48,251 bases of DNA from a bacterium (GCA_003249795.1 QKHZ01000102.1:1-48251), one strand, 5' to 3'; counted from the first letter of the stretch, positions 7,666 through 16,855 are shown. The notes: generated by a model from the letters alone, not told the origin. Numbers and translations are program-made.

Positions 7666-9987
7666 ATGATAACACATACATTAGGGTTTCCCCGGATTGG
7701 TAAGCACCGTGAGTTGAAAAAAGCCGTAGAGGCATATTGGAAAAAAACGATTTCGGAAAATGAATTGCAACAGACCGCGGCTGAACTGCGCAAACAACAC
7801 TGGCAGTGGCAAAAGGAAGCAGGGCTTGACCTGATTCCTGTCGGTGATTTTTCATTTTATGATTCGATGCTCGATATGATCGCAACGTTAGGCGCATTGC
7901 CGTCACGGTTTGGCAGCTCCGGTGAGAATGGCGTCGGGCTTGAGCAGTTGTTCAGGATGGCACGCGGCGGCGCGGAACATGCGGCCGGTTGTTCCTGCGG
8001 CTGCAGTGCGAGACCCGCATCAGCGATGGAGATGACAAAGTGGTTTGATACGAATTATCATTACATTGTTCCCGAACTGGATAGCGATCAGACATTCCGG
8101 TTGTCGTCAGACAAACTGGTCAAAGAGTTGACTGAGGCAAAAGGCGTAGGAGTTTTGGCAGAATCGGCGAAAGCAGTCATGCCGGGGCCGATTACGTTTT
8201 TGAGTTTGGCCAAAGGTGAGAACCGCTGGAAACATGCCGACGAGATCGCCGGTGTGTATGCGAATTTGCTGGAAAGTTGCGCAGGCTTGTGCGGATGGGT
8301 GCAGTTGGATGAACCGGTGCTGGTGACGGATCTTGAGGCGGAGGCGCAAGCGGCGTTTCTGCCAGTCTATGCACGGATTGCCGAAGCGGCAAAACGCGTC
8401 GGGATCAAGTTGATGGTTGCCACCTATTTTGGGGCTCTGAATGATAACGCGGAATTAGCGTGCAAGTTGCCGGTCGACGGTCTTCATATCGATCTTTGCC
8501 GCGGCGCGGATCAACTGGATAATCTTTTGCAGATGATTCCGGATGCGATGGTGCTTTCACTCGGTTTGGTTGATGGGCGTAATATCTGGCGCGCGCGGAT
8601 TGATGACGCTGCGGTGACGGTGAAAAAAGCAGTGGCTCGGTTGGGTGAGGAGCGCGTTTGGATCGGTTCGTCCTGTTCGTTGCAGCATGTGCCGGTGGAT
8701 TTGGAAGAAGAGAAAAAACTTGACCCGACGATCCGTTCATGGATGGCGTACGCAAAACAGAAATGCCGTGAAATCAAGTTGGTTGCTGACGCAGCAGGCG
8801 GATACGCAGATGAAGAAGAACTTGCCCAAAATCGCGCCGCACATAGAAGCCGCGCAACGCATGAAGCGGTTGTCTGTCAAGCGGTGCGAGACAGGATCGC
8901 AGCGGTTACGCCGGAGATGGCAAAACGCGCGTCGGCGTATCCTGAGCGAAAAAAGGCGCAGCAGTCGTGGCTAAAACTGCCATTGCTTCCGACGACGACG
9001 ATCGGGTCTTTTCCGCAGACAGCGGAGCTTCGCAAAACCCGCAGCAAATTCCGTAGCGGTGAATTGAGCGCGGCGCAGTATGACGACGAGTTAAAAACCT
9101 ATATCGATGACGTTATCGCAAAACAGGAAACATTGGGGCTTGATGTCTTTGTCCACGGCGAGCCGGAGCGGACAGACATGGTTGAGTACTTCGGCATGCA
9201 GATGGATGGATTTTGTTTTACTGAAAACGGATGGGTGCAGAGCTACGGCAGCCGCTGCGTGAAGCCGCCGGTCATTTACGGTGACGTGTCGCGTCCGAAA
9301 CCGATGACGGTTGATTGGATCAAATATGCGGAGTCAAAAACAAAGAAGCCGATGAAAGGGATGTTGACCGGGCCGGTTACAATTTTATGCTGGAGCTTTG
9401 TGCGCGATGACTTGACACGGGAAGAGGTCTGCAGGCAGCTGGCGCTTGCGGTGCGGGATGAAGTCGCTGATCTTGCTGAGGCCGGCATTAAAATGATCCA
9501 GATTGACGAAGCGGCACTACGGGAAGGATTGCCGCTGCGGAAAAACGAATGGAATGCATATCTGTCGTGGGCGGTCGAGAGTTTTCGGATTGCAACCAGT
9601 GGGATCGGTAATGACGTACAGATTCATACGCACATGTGTTACAGCGAGTTCAACCAGATTGCCGAGTGGATCGCGAAGATGGATGCGGATGTGATCAGTA
9701 TCGAAGCCAGCCGCAGCAAGATGGAGCTGCTTGACGCGTTCAAGGAGTTTGCGTATCCGAATGAGATCGGCCCCGGCGTGTATGACATCCACAGCCCTCG
9801 TGTGCCGTCAGTGGAGGAGATGGTGCAACTTCTTGAGAAGGCACTGGAAGTGATTCCACCGGAGCGGTTGTGGGTCAATCCTGACTGCGGGTTAAAGACG
9901 CGTGCGTGGCCGGAGACGCTGGAGAGTCTGAAAAATATGGTTGTGGCAGCCGCACAGGTTCGTGAGAGGCTCAGCGTTTGCAAATAG
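7666..9987 (+). CDS. metE: cobalamin-independent methionine synthase MetE
   Basis: Transfers the methyl group of 5-methyltetrahydropteroyl-triglutamate to homocysteine, making methionine without B12; cytoplasmic zinc enzyme. The start at 7666 (MITHTLGFPRIG) has AAAAAGGAG before it. The two-barrel family is clear: N-terminal GFPRIG, MTKWFDTNYHYIVPE about 122-136, and the C-terminal zinc site H656-x-C658 (HTHMCYSEF), E680 and C741 (NPDCGLKTR). These correspond to E. coli H641, C643, E665 and C726, a constant offset of 15, so the extra residues lie N-terminal to the catalytic barrel. Part of the extra length is a loop at about 102-118 with C109, C111 and C113 (CSCGCS). Length 773 versus 753 in E. 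coli. No SAM or B12 riboswitch was recognised upstream. Confidence 0.97.
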   Translation: MITHTLGFPRIGKHRELKKAVEAYWKKTISENELQQTAAELRKQHWQWQKEAGLDLIPVGDFSFYDSMLDMIATLGALPSRFGSSGENGVGLEQLFRMARGGAEHAAGCSCGCSARPASAMEMTKWFDTNYHYIVPELDSDQTFRLSSDKLVKELTEAKGVGVLAESAKAVMPGPITFLSLAKGENRWKHADEIAGVYANLLESCAGLCGWVQLDEPVLVTDLEAEAQAAFLPVYARIAEAAKRVGIKLMVATYFGALNDNAELACKLPVDGLHIDLCRGADQLDNLLQMIPDAMVLSLGLVDGRNIWRARIDDAAVTVKKAVARLGEERVWIGSSCSLQHVPVDLEEEKKLDPTIRSWMAYAKQKCREIKLVADAAGGYADEEELAQNRAAHRSRATHEAVVCQAVRDRIAAVTPEMAKRASAYPERKKAQQSWLKLPLLPTTTIGSFPQTAELRKTRSKFRSGELSAAQYDDELKTYIDDVIAKQETLGLDVFVHGEPERTDMVEYFGMQMDGFCFTENGWVQSYGSRCVKPPVIYGDVSRPKPMTVDWIKYAESKTKKPMKGMLTGPVTILCWSFVRDDLTREEVCRQLALAVRDEVADLAEAGIKMIQIDEAALREGLPLRKNEWNAYLSWAVESFRIATSGIGNDVQIHTHMCYSEFNQIAEWIAKMDADVISIEASRSKMELLDAFKEFAYPNEIGPGVYDIHSPRVPSVEEMVQLLEKALEVIPPERLWVNPDCGLKTRAWPETLESLKNMVVAAAQVRERLSVCK

Positions 9988-10057
9988 TTCGCAATCAGAA
10001 GAGATAAAAATGTATCGGCGATGGGAAGTGTGTCAGGGCAGGGATCAGTCGGTACGA

Positions 10058-10092
10058 AAAGGGTTTCCCGAAGTTCGGGAAACCCTTTGTTT
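10058..10092. terminator. strong bidirectional terminator
   Basis: Near-perfect inverted repeat: AAAGGGTTTCCCGAA (10058-10072) against TTCGGGAAACCCTTT (10074-10088), between the convergent metE and zinc-ribbon coiled-coil genes. Confidence 0.85.
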
Positions 10093-10117
10093 ATGAATGG
10101 ATCTGTTTTGTCAAAAA

Positions 10118-12394
10118 TCAGTTGCCTGCACCCGGAAGCGGCGGAAGGCAGACGCGGAAACGAGCCACCGGACTTTCGTTTTTCACCGGTTCGACCTTTG
10201 GCGTATTCGTTGCCATTGCGGTTTGCACGGCAGATATTTCGACTTCATTTTTCGGCAAGCTGGCAGGTTTACAGGCTGCGATTTCTTCTTGAGCTACCGG
10301 TTCATTTTTACTTGGGCTGAGTGCCTGAACGTCTTGAGCCGGTGAGGATGTTTGAACTGCAGTAGGTTGTGTTTGAGCCTGAGCCTGTGCGGTTGTGGAT
10401 TCGCTGCCGATTCGTTTTGACCCGCGGCTAATGCGGATGTCAAGGCTGCTGAGAACACCCCAGAGGATGCAGCCGATAATCAAAACGACAATGAACGGGA
10501 ACGCGGATTTTTTGGCCGACCAGCGGTGGCGTAGGCGAACCGGTTGCGGTTGCACAGGCTGTTCAGTTGACGGTGCCTGTTGCGCTTGTGTTTCGGCGAT
10601 GTCCGATTCTTCCTGCAGTTGCTGCACGGCAACGACCTGCGGATTATTTGCTACCGCTTTACGGATCATCGCCTGTTCAGCAGAGACTTCTTCGGCATGC
10701 TGGATCTGGCGCGTGGTATGAACCGAGCTGACCAGCCGCGCTGCCGGGAGGATTGGTTGCGCAATCTCTTCTTCCTCAATCAACCGAGCGCGTTCAAACT
10801 CCGACTTCTGTTTGGCAGCAGTTGCGGCTTCAGCGTTCTGAGCGGCTTGGCGTGAGAGGCGTTCGCGCTCCTGACGGATGGTCTGGATTTCGCTTTCGGC
10901 TTCGTCCAGTTCAAGACGTGCTTGGCGAGCCTGTTCGAGTGCTGTATTCAGAACAGTCGTCATCTGCGATTTTGCGTCCTGATTGTGTTTCAGTTCATCC
11001 TGAAGGACTTCGAGTTCTTCGCGCAGTCGGCGGTTGTCTTTGATACTCTTCTGCAACTCTTCGATTGCTCGGTCTTTTTTCGCGCGCGTTCCCTGCAATT
11101 CGCCTTGTAATTCTGCGATACGGGTGGCGTCTTTTTCGCGGTTCTGCTTAAGCAGTTCAAGCTCTTTCATGAGTTGTGTTTTGGCAGACAGGTGTTGCGC
11201 TTCGGTTGTGATCAGCGTGTTCTGTTGTTTCTTCTGCTCGTCTTTAGCGAGTTCTATCTGGCTTTGCAGACCCAACAGTTCCGTTTCATGCGTCCGTTCG
11301 CGCTGGCGGAGAGCGTCTTGTGTTTTTTCCAGTTTTTCGCGCTCAGCGGCGAGTTCTTTCTGCAGTGCCGCAAATTCATCGCGGATGCGGGCGGCGTCTG
11401 ACTGTGACTGCGCCATCTCTGCTTTCAGGCGGTTTGCACTGACATTCATTTGCGCGTCGCGTGCGCAGGCATTGCTTTCCATCTCCTGCATGTCGGCCTG
11501 CGCTTTTTTCAGGCGAGCGCGGACGTCGCGAAGTTCAGCGGCCAGTTTGGATTTTTCTTCTTCAACGCGGCTGATTTCAGTTCCGGCGCGAGCGCGTTCG
11601 TCTTCAAGCTGTTTCTGAAATTCCTGTTCAAGGTTCTGCACGTTTTGCTTTTGGCGCGAGAGTGAGTTTTTCAGTTCCTGAATCTGCCGGCGGGCGTCGT
11701 CAACGTCTTCTAGCGCACGCAGCAGGTTCTGCTGAACCTGGTCGCGCTCATCGGCGGCAAGCCGTGCGCGTTCTTCTTGCTTTTCGCAGAGTTCGGCGAG
11801 GTGGATCGTATCCGCCCGCAGTTCTTCGAGATCTTTATGTTCGCGGCATTTTTCTCGTTCAAGTTTATACGCGAGTTCTTCCGCGCGCAGTTTCGATTTG
11901 TTTGACAGTTCCAGCGCATAGTCGCGCTCGGCGACCAGATCATCGCGGTCTTTATCCAGAGTATTCACCCGGTCCTGCCAGTAAGTCAGCGTCACTTCCG
12001 CATGGCGCAGGCAGCGGCGGGCTTCGTCCAGTTCGTGACGGATGTCGTTGACTTCGCGGCGGGCGGTGTCGACGGCGTCTTTCAGCGAGAAGTCGATAAC
12101 GTGGTTTTTCTGCATCTGTTCCTCCGCGACAGCTTCGGCACGACTGACGGCAGACTCGGCTTGTTCAGCGGCAAAACCGATAGCGTCGTCGGCGACACGG
12201 ATCTCTTCGAAGATCGCGCTTTCCAGAACGATGGAGCTATCGTCTTCCAAATCGATGACATCACTCTCCGAGTCCAGACTTTTTTCAGACGAAGGGATGC
12301 GGAAAATTCTCTCACACTGTTTGCAGCGTGCTTTTTTCCCCGCCAGTTCTTCCGAAAACTCGAATTCCTTGCCGCATTCGCAAGTGTAGTTCAT
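10118..12394 (-). CDS. zinc-ribbon, long coiled-coil, single-pass membrane protein
   Basis: Protein of 758 residues with an unusual layout. Residues 1-33 form a zinc ribbon (CEC near 5-7, CKQC near 24-27) of the type common in planctomycete-group proteins. Residues about 50-90 are acidic. From about 95 to 560 there is almost uninterrupted heptad-rich coiled coil (E/R/K/Q/L), then a Gln-rich linker. One membrane helix lies at about 632-651 (FPFIVVLIIGCILWGVLSSL), followed by a 105-residue Gln/Thr/Pro/Ser-rich tail. The basic residues before the helix (SAKK) put the zinc ribbon and coiled coil in the cytoplasm and the tail outside. It may act as a scaffold or a filament anchored at the membrane; no enzymatic domain is visible. 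It stands alone, more than 300 bases from the next gene upstream. Confidence 0.88.
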   Translation of the reverse strand: MNYTCECGKEFEFSEELAGKKARCKQCERIFRIPSSEKSLDSESDVIDLEDDSSIVLESAIFEEIRVADDAIGFAAEQAESAVSRAEAVAEEQMQKNHVIDFSLKDAVDTARREVNDIRHELDEARRCLRHAEVTLTYWQDRVNTLDKDRDDLVAERDYALELSNKSKLRAEELAYKLEREKCREHKDLEELRADTIHLAELCEKQEERARLAADERDQVQQNLLRALEDVDDARRQIQELKNSLSRQKQNVQNLEQEFQKQLEDERARAGTEISRVEEEKSKLAAELRDVRARLKKAQADMQEMESNACARDAQMNVSANRLKAEMAQSQSDAARIRDEFAALQKELAAEREKLEKTQDALRQRERTHETELLGLQSQIELAKDEQKKQQNTLITTEAQHLSAKTQLMKELELLKQNREKDATRIAELQGELQGTRAKKDRAIEELQKSIKDNRRLREELEVLQDELKHNQDAKSQMTTVLNTALEQARQARLELDEAESEIQTIRQERERLSRQAAQNAEAATAAKQKSEFERARLIEEEEIAQPILPAARLVSSVHTTRQIQHAEEVSAEQAMIRKAVANNPQVVAVQQLQEESDIAETQAQQAPSTEQPVQPQPVRLRHRWSAKKSAFPFIVVLIIGCILWGVLSSLDIRISRGSKRIGSESTTAQAQAQTQPTAVQTSSPAQDVQALSPSKNEPVAQEEIAACKPASLPKNEVEISAVQTAMATNTPKVEPVKNESPVARFRVCLPPLPGAGN

Positions 12395-12709
12395 CGCTGA
12401 TCCCTCTCTGCCATTTGTCTGCCGGTTTTTCGTATTTCCGGCGCTCCATCAAGACAAGCCCACGGTAGAACTTGTGGCTTTTCAATGTTATCGGCCGTAA
12501 TTGGGGTCAATCTTTAATGAATCTACAAATACTACTCCTTGATAAATATGGAGTTGTGCGATTTAAACGAAAAAAGTTGAAAAGATTGGCAGGGAAAACC
12601 CAGTCGATGCGGAAAATATTATCGGATGTTGCGGAATTGTAAGATGAAGGAGCCAAAGGGTCATGGAGTCACGGAATCAAGCCGGGCGATTAATGCGATG
12701 AAAAGAAAA
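12395..12709. other. intergenic region
   Basis: About 315 bases upstream of the coiled-coil gene on its strand. It contains a small hairpin (ACTCC...GGAGT near 12533-12553) but no recognised gene or RNA. The promoter of the coiled-coil gene should lie here. Confidence 0.45.
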
Positions 12710-13603
12710 TCAAGCGCGGGCTGTCCACCAGATCTTGAGGCCGTCGTAGGCGGGCGCCATCGATTCGGGCAATTCCTGACACAGGCGCTCGTGGATAAAG
12801 TCGTGATTCATGTGGGTGAAGTAGGTTTGCTCCGCACCGATTCGTCGGGCGGCGTCGATCGCGGCGTCCAGATGAAAATGGGTGGAGTGCGGCAGGTAGC
12901 GCACCGCGTCGACGATCAGGGTTTTCAGTCCTTTTAATAAGGAAAAGGTTTCGTCCGGAATTTTGCTGACATCGGAGATGTAGGCGCAGTCGCCGAAGCG
13001 GTAGCCGTAAATCGGCAAGATTCCGTGCATCACAGGCAGCGGCGTTACGCGCAAGCCGAACAAGTCGAAATCGTTTTCAACCGGATAGAGATCAACTTTC
13101 GGCAGTCCCCCGCCTTTCTGGATCGACTCCCAGATATACGCGTAGTGCTTGCGTATCCACTCCAGCGCGTTGGGTGGGCCATAAATCGGAATCGAAATCT
13201 TGTGCAGAAAGCAGAAAGGGCGAACGTCGTCGAGGCCGTGGATATGGTCGGCGTGGTTGTGGGTCACGAGTACCGCGTCCAGCCGCATGATCTTTTCGCG
13301 CAGCAGTTGCAGACGGAACTCCGGCGTCGTATCGATCACGGCGGTACGCGCGATCTGTTCGGGTTGATCGGGCTGGTTAAGCGAATCGTTTTCAGCGGAA
13401 GCGTCAGGAATCGGTTCATGCCATTGCATAAGAACACTCGAGCGCATCCGGTTGTCACGCGGATCGGTCGAGCGGCACGCCGGACATGAACAGCCGACCA
13501 TCGGAACGCCGACGCTGGTACCGGTTCCAAGAAATGTCAGCGTACCGTGGATTGCGGCGGTTACGTTGGAGTGGTGGTTTGTGTCTGCCGAACCGGTTGT
13601 CAT
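12710..13603 (-). CDS. PhnP-like metallo-beta-lactamase-fold phosphodiesterase
   Basis: Metal-dependent hydrolase of 297 residues. It has the PhnP-type N-terminus GTGTSVGVPMVGC with structural zinc cysteines C38, C40 and C43 (GCSCPAC), then the metal site H115-N-H117-A-D119-H120, and later VMHG, ISDVS and THMNHDF blocks that supply further ligands. PhnP itself hydrolyses phosphoribosyl 1,2-cyclic phosphate; family members also act on other cyclic phosphodiesters, and no other phn gene is nearby, so the substrate is open. Residues about 62-85 are a polar insert not typical of the family. The gene is 33 bases downstream of the NAD(P)HX epimerase gene and likely cotranscribed with it and pyrK. 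Confidence 0.88.
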   Translation of the reverse strand: MTTGSADTNHHSNVTAAIHGTLTFLGTGTSVGVPMVGCSCPACRSTDPRDNRMRSSVLMQWHEPIPDASAENDSLNQPDQPEQIARTAVIDTTPEFRLQLLREKIMRLDAVLVTHNHADHIHGLDDVRPFCFLHKISIPIYGPPNALEWIRKHYAYIWESIQKGGGLPKVDLYPVENDFDLFGLRVTPLPVMHGILPIYGYRFGDCAYISDVSKIPDETFSLLKGLKTLIVDAVRYLPHSTHFHLDAAIDAARRIGAEQTYFTHMNHDFIHERLCQELPESMAPAYDGLKIWWTARA

Positions 13604-13636
13604 GATTGCGCCTGATATATTCCGTCTTGATTCCGT

Positions 13637-14833
13637 TTATTTGAGAACGTCTTTGATAATTTCATTCGGACAGCCGATCGAGGCAAGAAACAGTTTTCCG
13701 CATGAGTCCGGATTTTTAAGCAGCCCTGTTTTGACTGCGGCGAAGGTGACTGTTCTGTCTGCGCGGATACTGATGCCCATCGTCTGGCCGCTGTCGCCGT
13801 TTATGCCGCTGGGGATGTCGAGCGCAAGCACCGGTATGCCGGCCTCATTGACTGCATCAATCACCTCTGCGACATTTCCTTCAACAGTTCGCGTCAGGCC
13901 GGTTCCGAAAATTCCGTCAATAACCAAAGCGAATGCGGGTAGAAGTTCAGGCAGATTGAGTTCGTTAATATTTACTGGCGTCATACCGCTGGCGCGTAAA
14001 AGCGCGAGGTTTGCCGCTGCATCTGCCGAGAGGGTTTCCGCATTTCCGCAAAAGGCGACGGTGACCGCGTATCCGCGACGGCATAAACCGCGAGCCATCG
14101 CCAAACCATCTCCGCCATTGTTGCCGGTTCCGGCGAGGATCAGGATTTTTGTTTCGCTGTTTGCTGGTTGGTGATTTTGATCAAGAAAATCGCACGCGCA
14201 TACAACTGCGCCGGTTGCGGCATTTTCCATTAACAGGACGCCGCTGAGGTTATATTCATTCATTGCAGTTTCATCGATTTTGCGCACAGCAGCAACAGAC
14301 AATGCATCCGCTTTTTCGCCATTGGGTAACGATCCGTCGGAATGAACTGCTTGGACAAAGGGATTGTTTTGAATTGAAAATCCGTCCCATTGTTCCGAGT
14401 GCAAGGGATTTAAAAACTCTGACGCGCTGATAAGAGAACTGCCGCCGGTAGTGAACCCAGCGCCGTATGCGGAGCCATCGATCACAATGCCGGTATTTGC
14501 TGCTGCGCTTGCGGCTATTCCAGTCATCACACTGGCTGCCGGAGTTTGGAGAATCGGCAGATCCATAAATCCGACGACTTCAAGAGCCTGTGCAAAGACA
14601 TCGAGCGTATGGGCGTTATAGTCATCCAAAACAATCTGCACCTGCACGCCGCAGTTAGACAGGTGACGCGCCGCGCACAATCCCGCTGCACCGGGAAGGC
14701 CGGTTGCCGCTTTGACAGAAACGGGCGGGATCGGAGTTGCAGACGTGCGCCGCAGAACCGACAGCGCGATTGCCCGTCCGGCGCGTTCTGCCTGCAGCGA
14801 CTGGGGAAGTTCAGGTGAAGTGAAATTCACCAC
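13637..14833 (-). CDS. nnrE: NAD(P)H-hydrate epimerase with a second, degenerate YjeF_N-like half
   Basis: The C-terminal half (about 181-398) is a normal YjeF_N epimerase, which repairs damaged NAD(P)HX by interconverting its epimers: GNNGGDGLAMARGL at 237-250, DGIFGTGL at 307-313, LDIPSGINGD at 338-347. The N-terminal half (about 20-150) repeats the layout in worn form: GLPGAAGLCAARHL at 45-58 in place of the GNNGGDG loop, then IVIDGSAYGAG at 116-126 in place of the DGIFGTG block. The two landmarks are offset by 192 and about 190 residues, as expected for a duplication. The ADP-dependent dehydratase domain, often fused C-terminally, is absent. The start is GTG at 14833, overlapping the end of pyrK by 7 bases, so translation is probably coupled. 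Confidence 0.88.
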   Translation of the reverse strand: MVNFTSPELPQSLQAERAGRAIALSVLRRTSATPIPPVSVKAATGLPGAAGLCAARHLSNCGVQVQIVLDDYNAHTLDVFAQALEVVGFMDLPILQTPAASVMTGIAASAAANTGIVIDGSAYGAGFTTGGSSLISASEFLNPLHSEQWDGFSIQNNPFVQAVHSDGSLPNGEKADALSVAAVRKIDETAMNEYNLSGVLLMENAATGAVVCACDFLDQNHQPANSETKILILAGTGNNGGDGLAMARGLCRRGYAVTVAFCGNAETLSADAAANLALLRASGMTPVNINELNLPELLPAFALVIDGIFGTGLTRTVEGNVAEVIDAVNEAGIPVLALDIPSGINGDSGQTMGISIRADRTVTFAAVKTGLLKNPDSCGKLFLASIGCPNEIIKDVLK

Positions 14834-15633
14834 ACCAGTTCCTTTGCATCAAAGACGGGGCCGTCTTTGCAGACTCGTTTGAAGACAAATCCGTCTTCGT
14901 TTTCCGCGGCGATTTTGGTGACGCAGCCCATGCACGCGCCGAAGCCGCACGCCATCCGCTCTTCCAGGCTTACTTGGCAACTGTAACCTTGTGCGACGCA
15001 ATATTGCGACAGGTTTCGCAGCATCGGTGCAGGACCGCATGCGAAAAAGTTCGGTGCAGGGGTTGCGCCGTCTTTGGTCAGAATCGATTCGACCGCAGCA
15101 ACGGAGTGGCCGTGAAAACCGGCGGAGCCGTCGTCTGTAGCCAGAAGCAGTTTATCCGACGCCTTTTGGAACGCGGTCTTTTCCAAAAGAAGGTCTTTAC
15201 TGCGTGCGCCGAGAACGGTGTGGACATGAACGCCTTTTTCGCGCAGAACTTTCGCTAGAAACAGCAGGCTCGGAGCCCCGCATCCGCCGCCGACCAGAAT
15301 CGCACGACTGCCTTTTCGCGGAAGCGTATAGCCGTTTCCGAGGGGCCCGAGGATAGAAACTTCCGATCCCTTTTTCAGATTCATTATGTGTTTCGTGCCT
15401 TCGCCAACGACGGCGTACAGAAAGCTGAATCCATTTTCATCGGCGTCGCTGGCTGCAAACGGTCGGCGCAAAAGCGGCATGTTGACTTCTGGATGAATGC
15501 GGAACTGGAAAAACTGTCCCGGCTTGAAGCGGCTGCCGATTGCCGGACACGACAGCGTCATTTTATAAAACCCGGATGCTGCGGGTTTGTTTGACAGGAC
15601 GGTTGCGGTTTCATCAAGAATACGTTTTGCCAT
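14827..15633 (-). CDS. pyrK: dihydroorotate dehydrogenase electron-transfer subunit PyrK
   Basis: Iron-sulfur flavoprotein that passes electrons from PyrD to NAD in pyrimidine synthesis. The start at 15633 (MAKRILDETA) has GAAGGA upstream; the open frame 69 bases further up is not supported. A ferredoxin-reductase-like FAD domain has RRPF at 56-59 and GEGTK near 77-81; the NAD domain starts at GGGCGAPSL (115-123); the [2Fe-2S] cysteines are C229, C234, C237 and C255 (MACGFGACMGC...VCKDGP), and the chain ends in the typical FDAKELVW. Length 268, normal for PyrK. The pyrD partner is not in the window. It heads a minus-strand run with the epimerase and the metallo-hydrolase. Confidence 0.93.
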   Translation of the reverse strand: MAKRILDETATVLSNKPAASGFYKMTLSCPAIGSRFKPGQFFQFRIHPEVNMPLLRRPFAASDADENGFSFLYAVVGEGTKHIMNLKKGSEVSILGPLGNGYTLPRKGSRAILVGGGCGAPSLLFLAKVLREKGVHVHTVLGARSKDLLLEKTAFQKASDKLLLATDDGSAGFHGHSVAAVESILTKDGATPAPNFFACGPAPMLRNLSQYCVAQGYSCQVSLEERMACGFGACMGCVTKIAAENEDGFVFKRVCKDGPVFDAKELVW

Positions 15634-16103
15634 TGCGGTTCCTTCGTGCTTTCCTGTTTTCTGTTCAAGCTGTATGCTGCCATGTTCATCTCGTGCATTC
15701 ACCGAGTCATCAATTTATCGAAATGCAGATGTAGGTTTTACCAGAAACCGGCGACAAGGGGAAGAACTCTCCGGTTACTGCATGGTTTCTCTCTCTGAAA
15801 AATCGCTTCGAATAGTCAAAACATTATCGGACGCAAGCCAGGATTTTTGCCGGTATGTTTGTTGGAAAAACCTGCACTGGGGAATATCCCCACACAGCCG
15901 GTGTTGTGTCGCGGTCGTCGCTCAAAATTCGCATCTATTTTATTATCAATAGTTTAAAAGATTTATCTGGGAAAAAGAAAAATGGTACAGGCGTTGTAAA
16001 AGTAGAGGCGTCAGAACGGTACCGAAAGAGCGTGAGACAGAAGTCAGCAAAATCACAAAAACAAGAGCCGGCAATAGGCCAGCCATAGACAGGAGGAATC
16101 ACA
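15634..16103. other. intergenic region between divergent genes
   Basis: About 470 bases. It contains a small palindrome TGGGGAATATCCCCA near 15880-15895 and an AT-rich stretch near 15940-15965. Short open frames here lack ribosome sites. It should hold the promoters of pyrK (minus) and of the exported coiled-coil gene (plus). No RNA gene recognised. Confidence 0.45.
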
Positions 16104-16805
16104 ATGCGTAAACAATGGACAACACTTGCCGCAGCACTCGTAGCAGCAGTATTATTCGCAGGCAGCGCCTGTGCCGAAACAGATGATACGGTCACAACAG
16201 AATCAACAAGTCAGAGTGGTAACAATTCTGAAGCCTGTCAGGCCAGACAGCAGAAAATGCAGCAGCTTCGTGCGCAACATGAGGCAATGCGTGAAAAAGC
16301 GCAGGCGGCAATGCAGGAGCATCGCAAGCAGCAGCAGGAAGAAGACAAGGCATTTCGTGAAACGTTGAAAGAAATGAGTCCGCAAGACGCCGTCAGTGCG
16401 ATCAAGAAACACCGCGCCGAACAGAATGCGGAAAACAAGGAGTTTTTCCAGAAGCAATATCAGACCCGGATCGCGGATGTCAAAAGCCAGGATATTCCGG
16501 ATGAAATGAAGGAGAAGATTCTGGCGAAAATGGCAGAGATGTACACAAAAGTTACAGAGAAGCATGAATCGGCTTATCAGGAGCTGGTCAGCACGCTCGA
16601 TACGCTCAGCCAGAAAGAAGACCTGACGGCAAACGATATTCAATCCGCGCTCAAAGATCTTGCGCAGAAACATAAACAGCAGATGCAGGCAAACCGCCAG
16701 CAACGCGAACAGAATAAAGAACAGCGCCAGCAAAGACGCAGGCAGGGCCGCTCTTCAACAGATGATTCGGACGGGGCGGCAACAGTCACAACGCCGGTGG
16801 ATTGA
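16104..16805 (+). CDS. exported Gln/Lys/Glu-rich coiled-coil protein
   Basis: Protein of 233 residues with a classical signal peptide (MRKQWTTLAAALVAAVLFAGSACA, cleavage after ACA at about residue 24), so periplasmic. The mature part is almost all helical: a Gln-rich coiled coil (about 45-95) with repeated Q-x-x-H/K patterns, then helices with PDEMKEKILAKMAEMY, a Leu/Asp helix, and a very basic Gln/Arg tail ending in a short acidic stretch. AGGAGG precedes the start. Small helical periplasmic proteins such as Spy or CpxP have a broadly similar character, but the LTxxQ repeats of that family are not seen. Function unknown. It has its own terminator and lies directly upstream of 6S RNA. Confidence 0.85.
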   Translation: MRKQWTTLAAALVAAVLFAGSACAETDDTVTTESTSQSGNNSEACQARQQKMQQLRAQHEAMREKAQAAMQEHRKQQQEEDKAFRETLKEMSPQDAVSAIKKHRAEQNAENKEFFQKQYQTRIADVKSQDIPDEMKEKILAKMAEMYTKVTEKHESAYQELVSTLDTLSQKEDLTANDIQSALKDLAQKHKQQMQANRQQREQNKEQRQQRRRQGRSSTDDSDGAATVTTPVD

Positions 16806-16855
16806 AGAGTAACGGAAAAGTGAATACAAAACACGATCAGTCGATCCGCTAGGCA

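Noticed and set aside
10118-12315. Numerous plus-strand frames of 60-190 codons opposite the coiled-coil gene
   Set aside because: They are shadow frames caused by the repetitive Glu/Lys/Ala/Gln codons of the coiled coil; Ser/Cys/Arg-rich products without ribosome sites.
15781-15952. 56-codon frame between pyrK and the exported coiled-coil gene
   Set aside because: No ribosome site and no recognisable composition; treated as intergenic.
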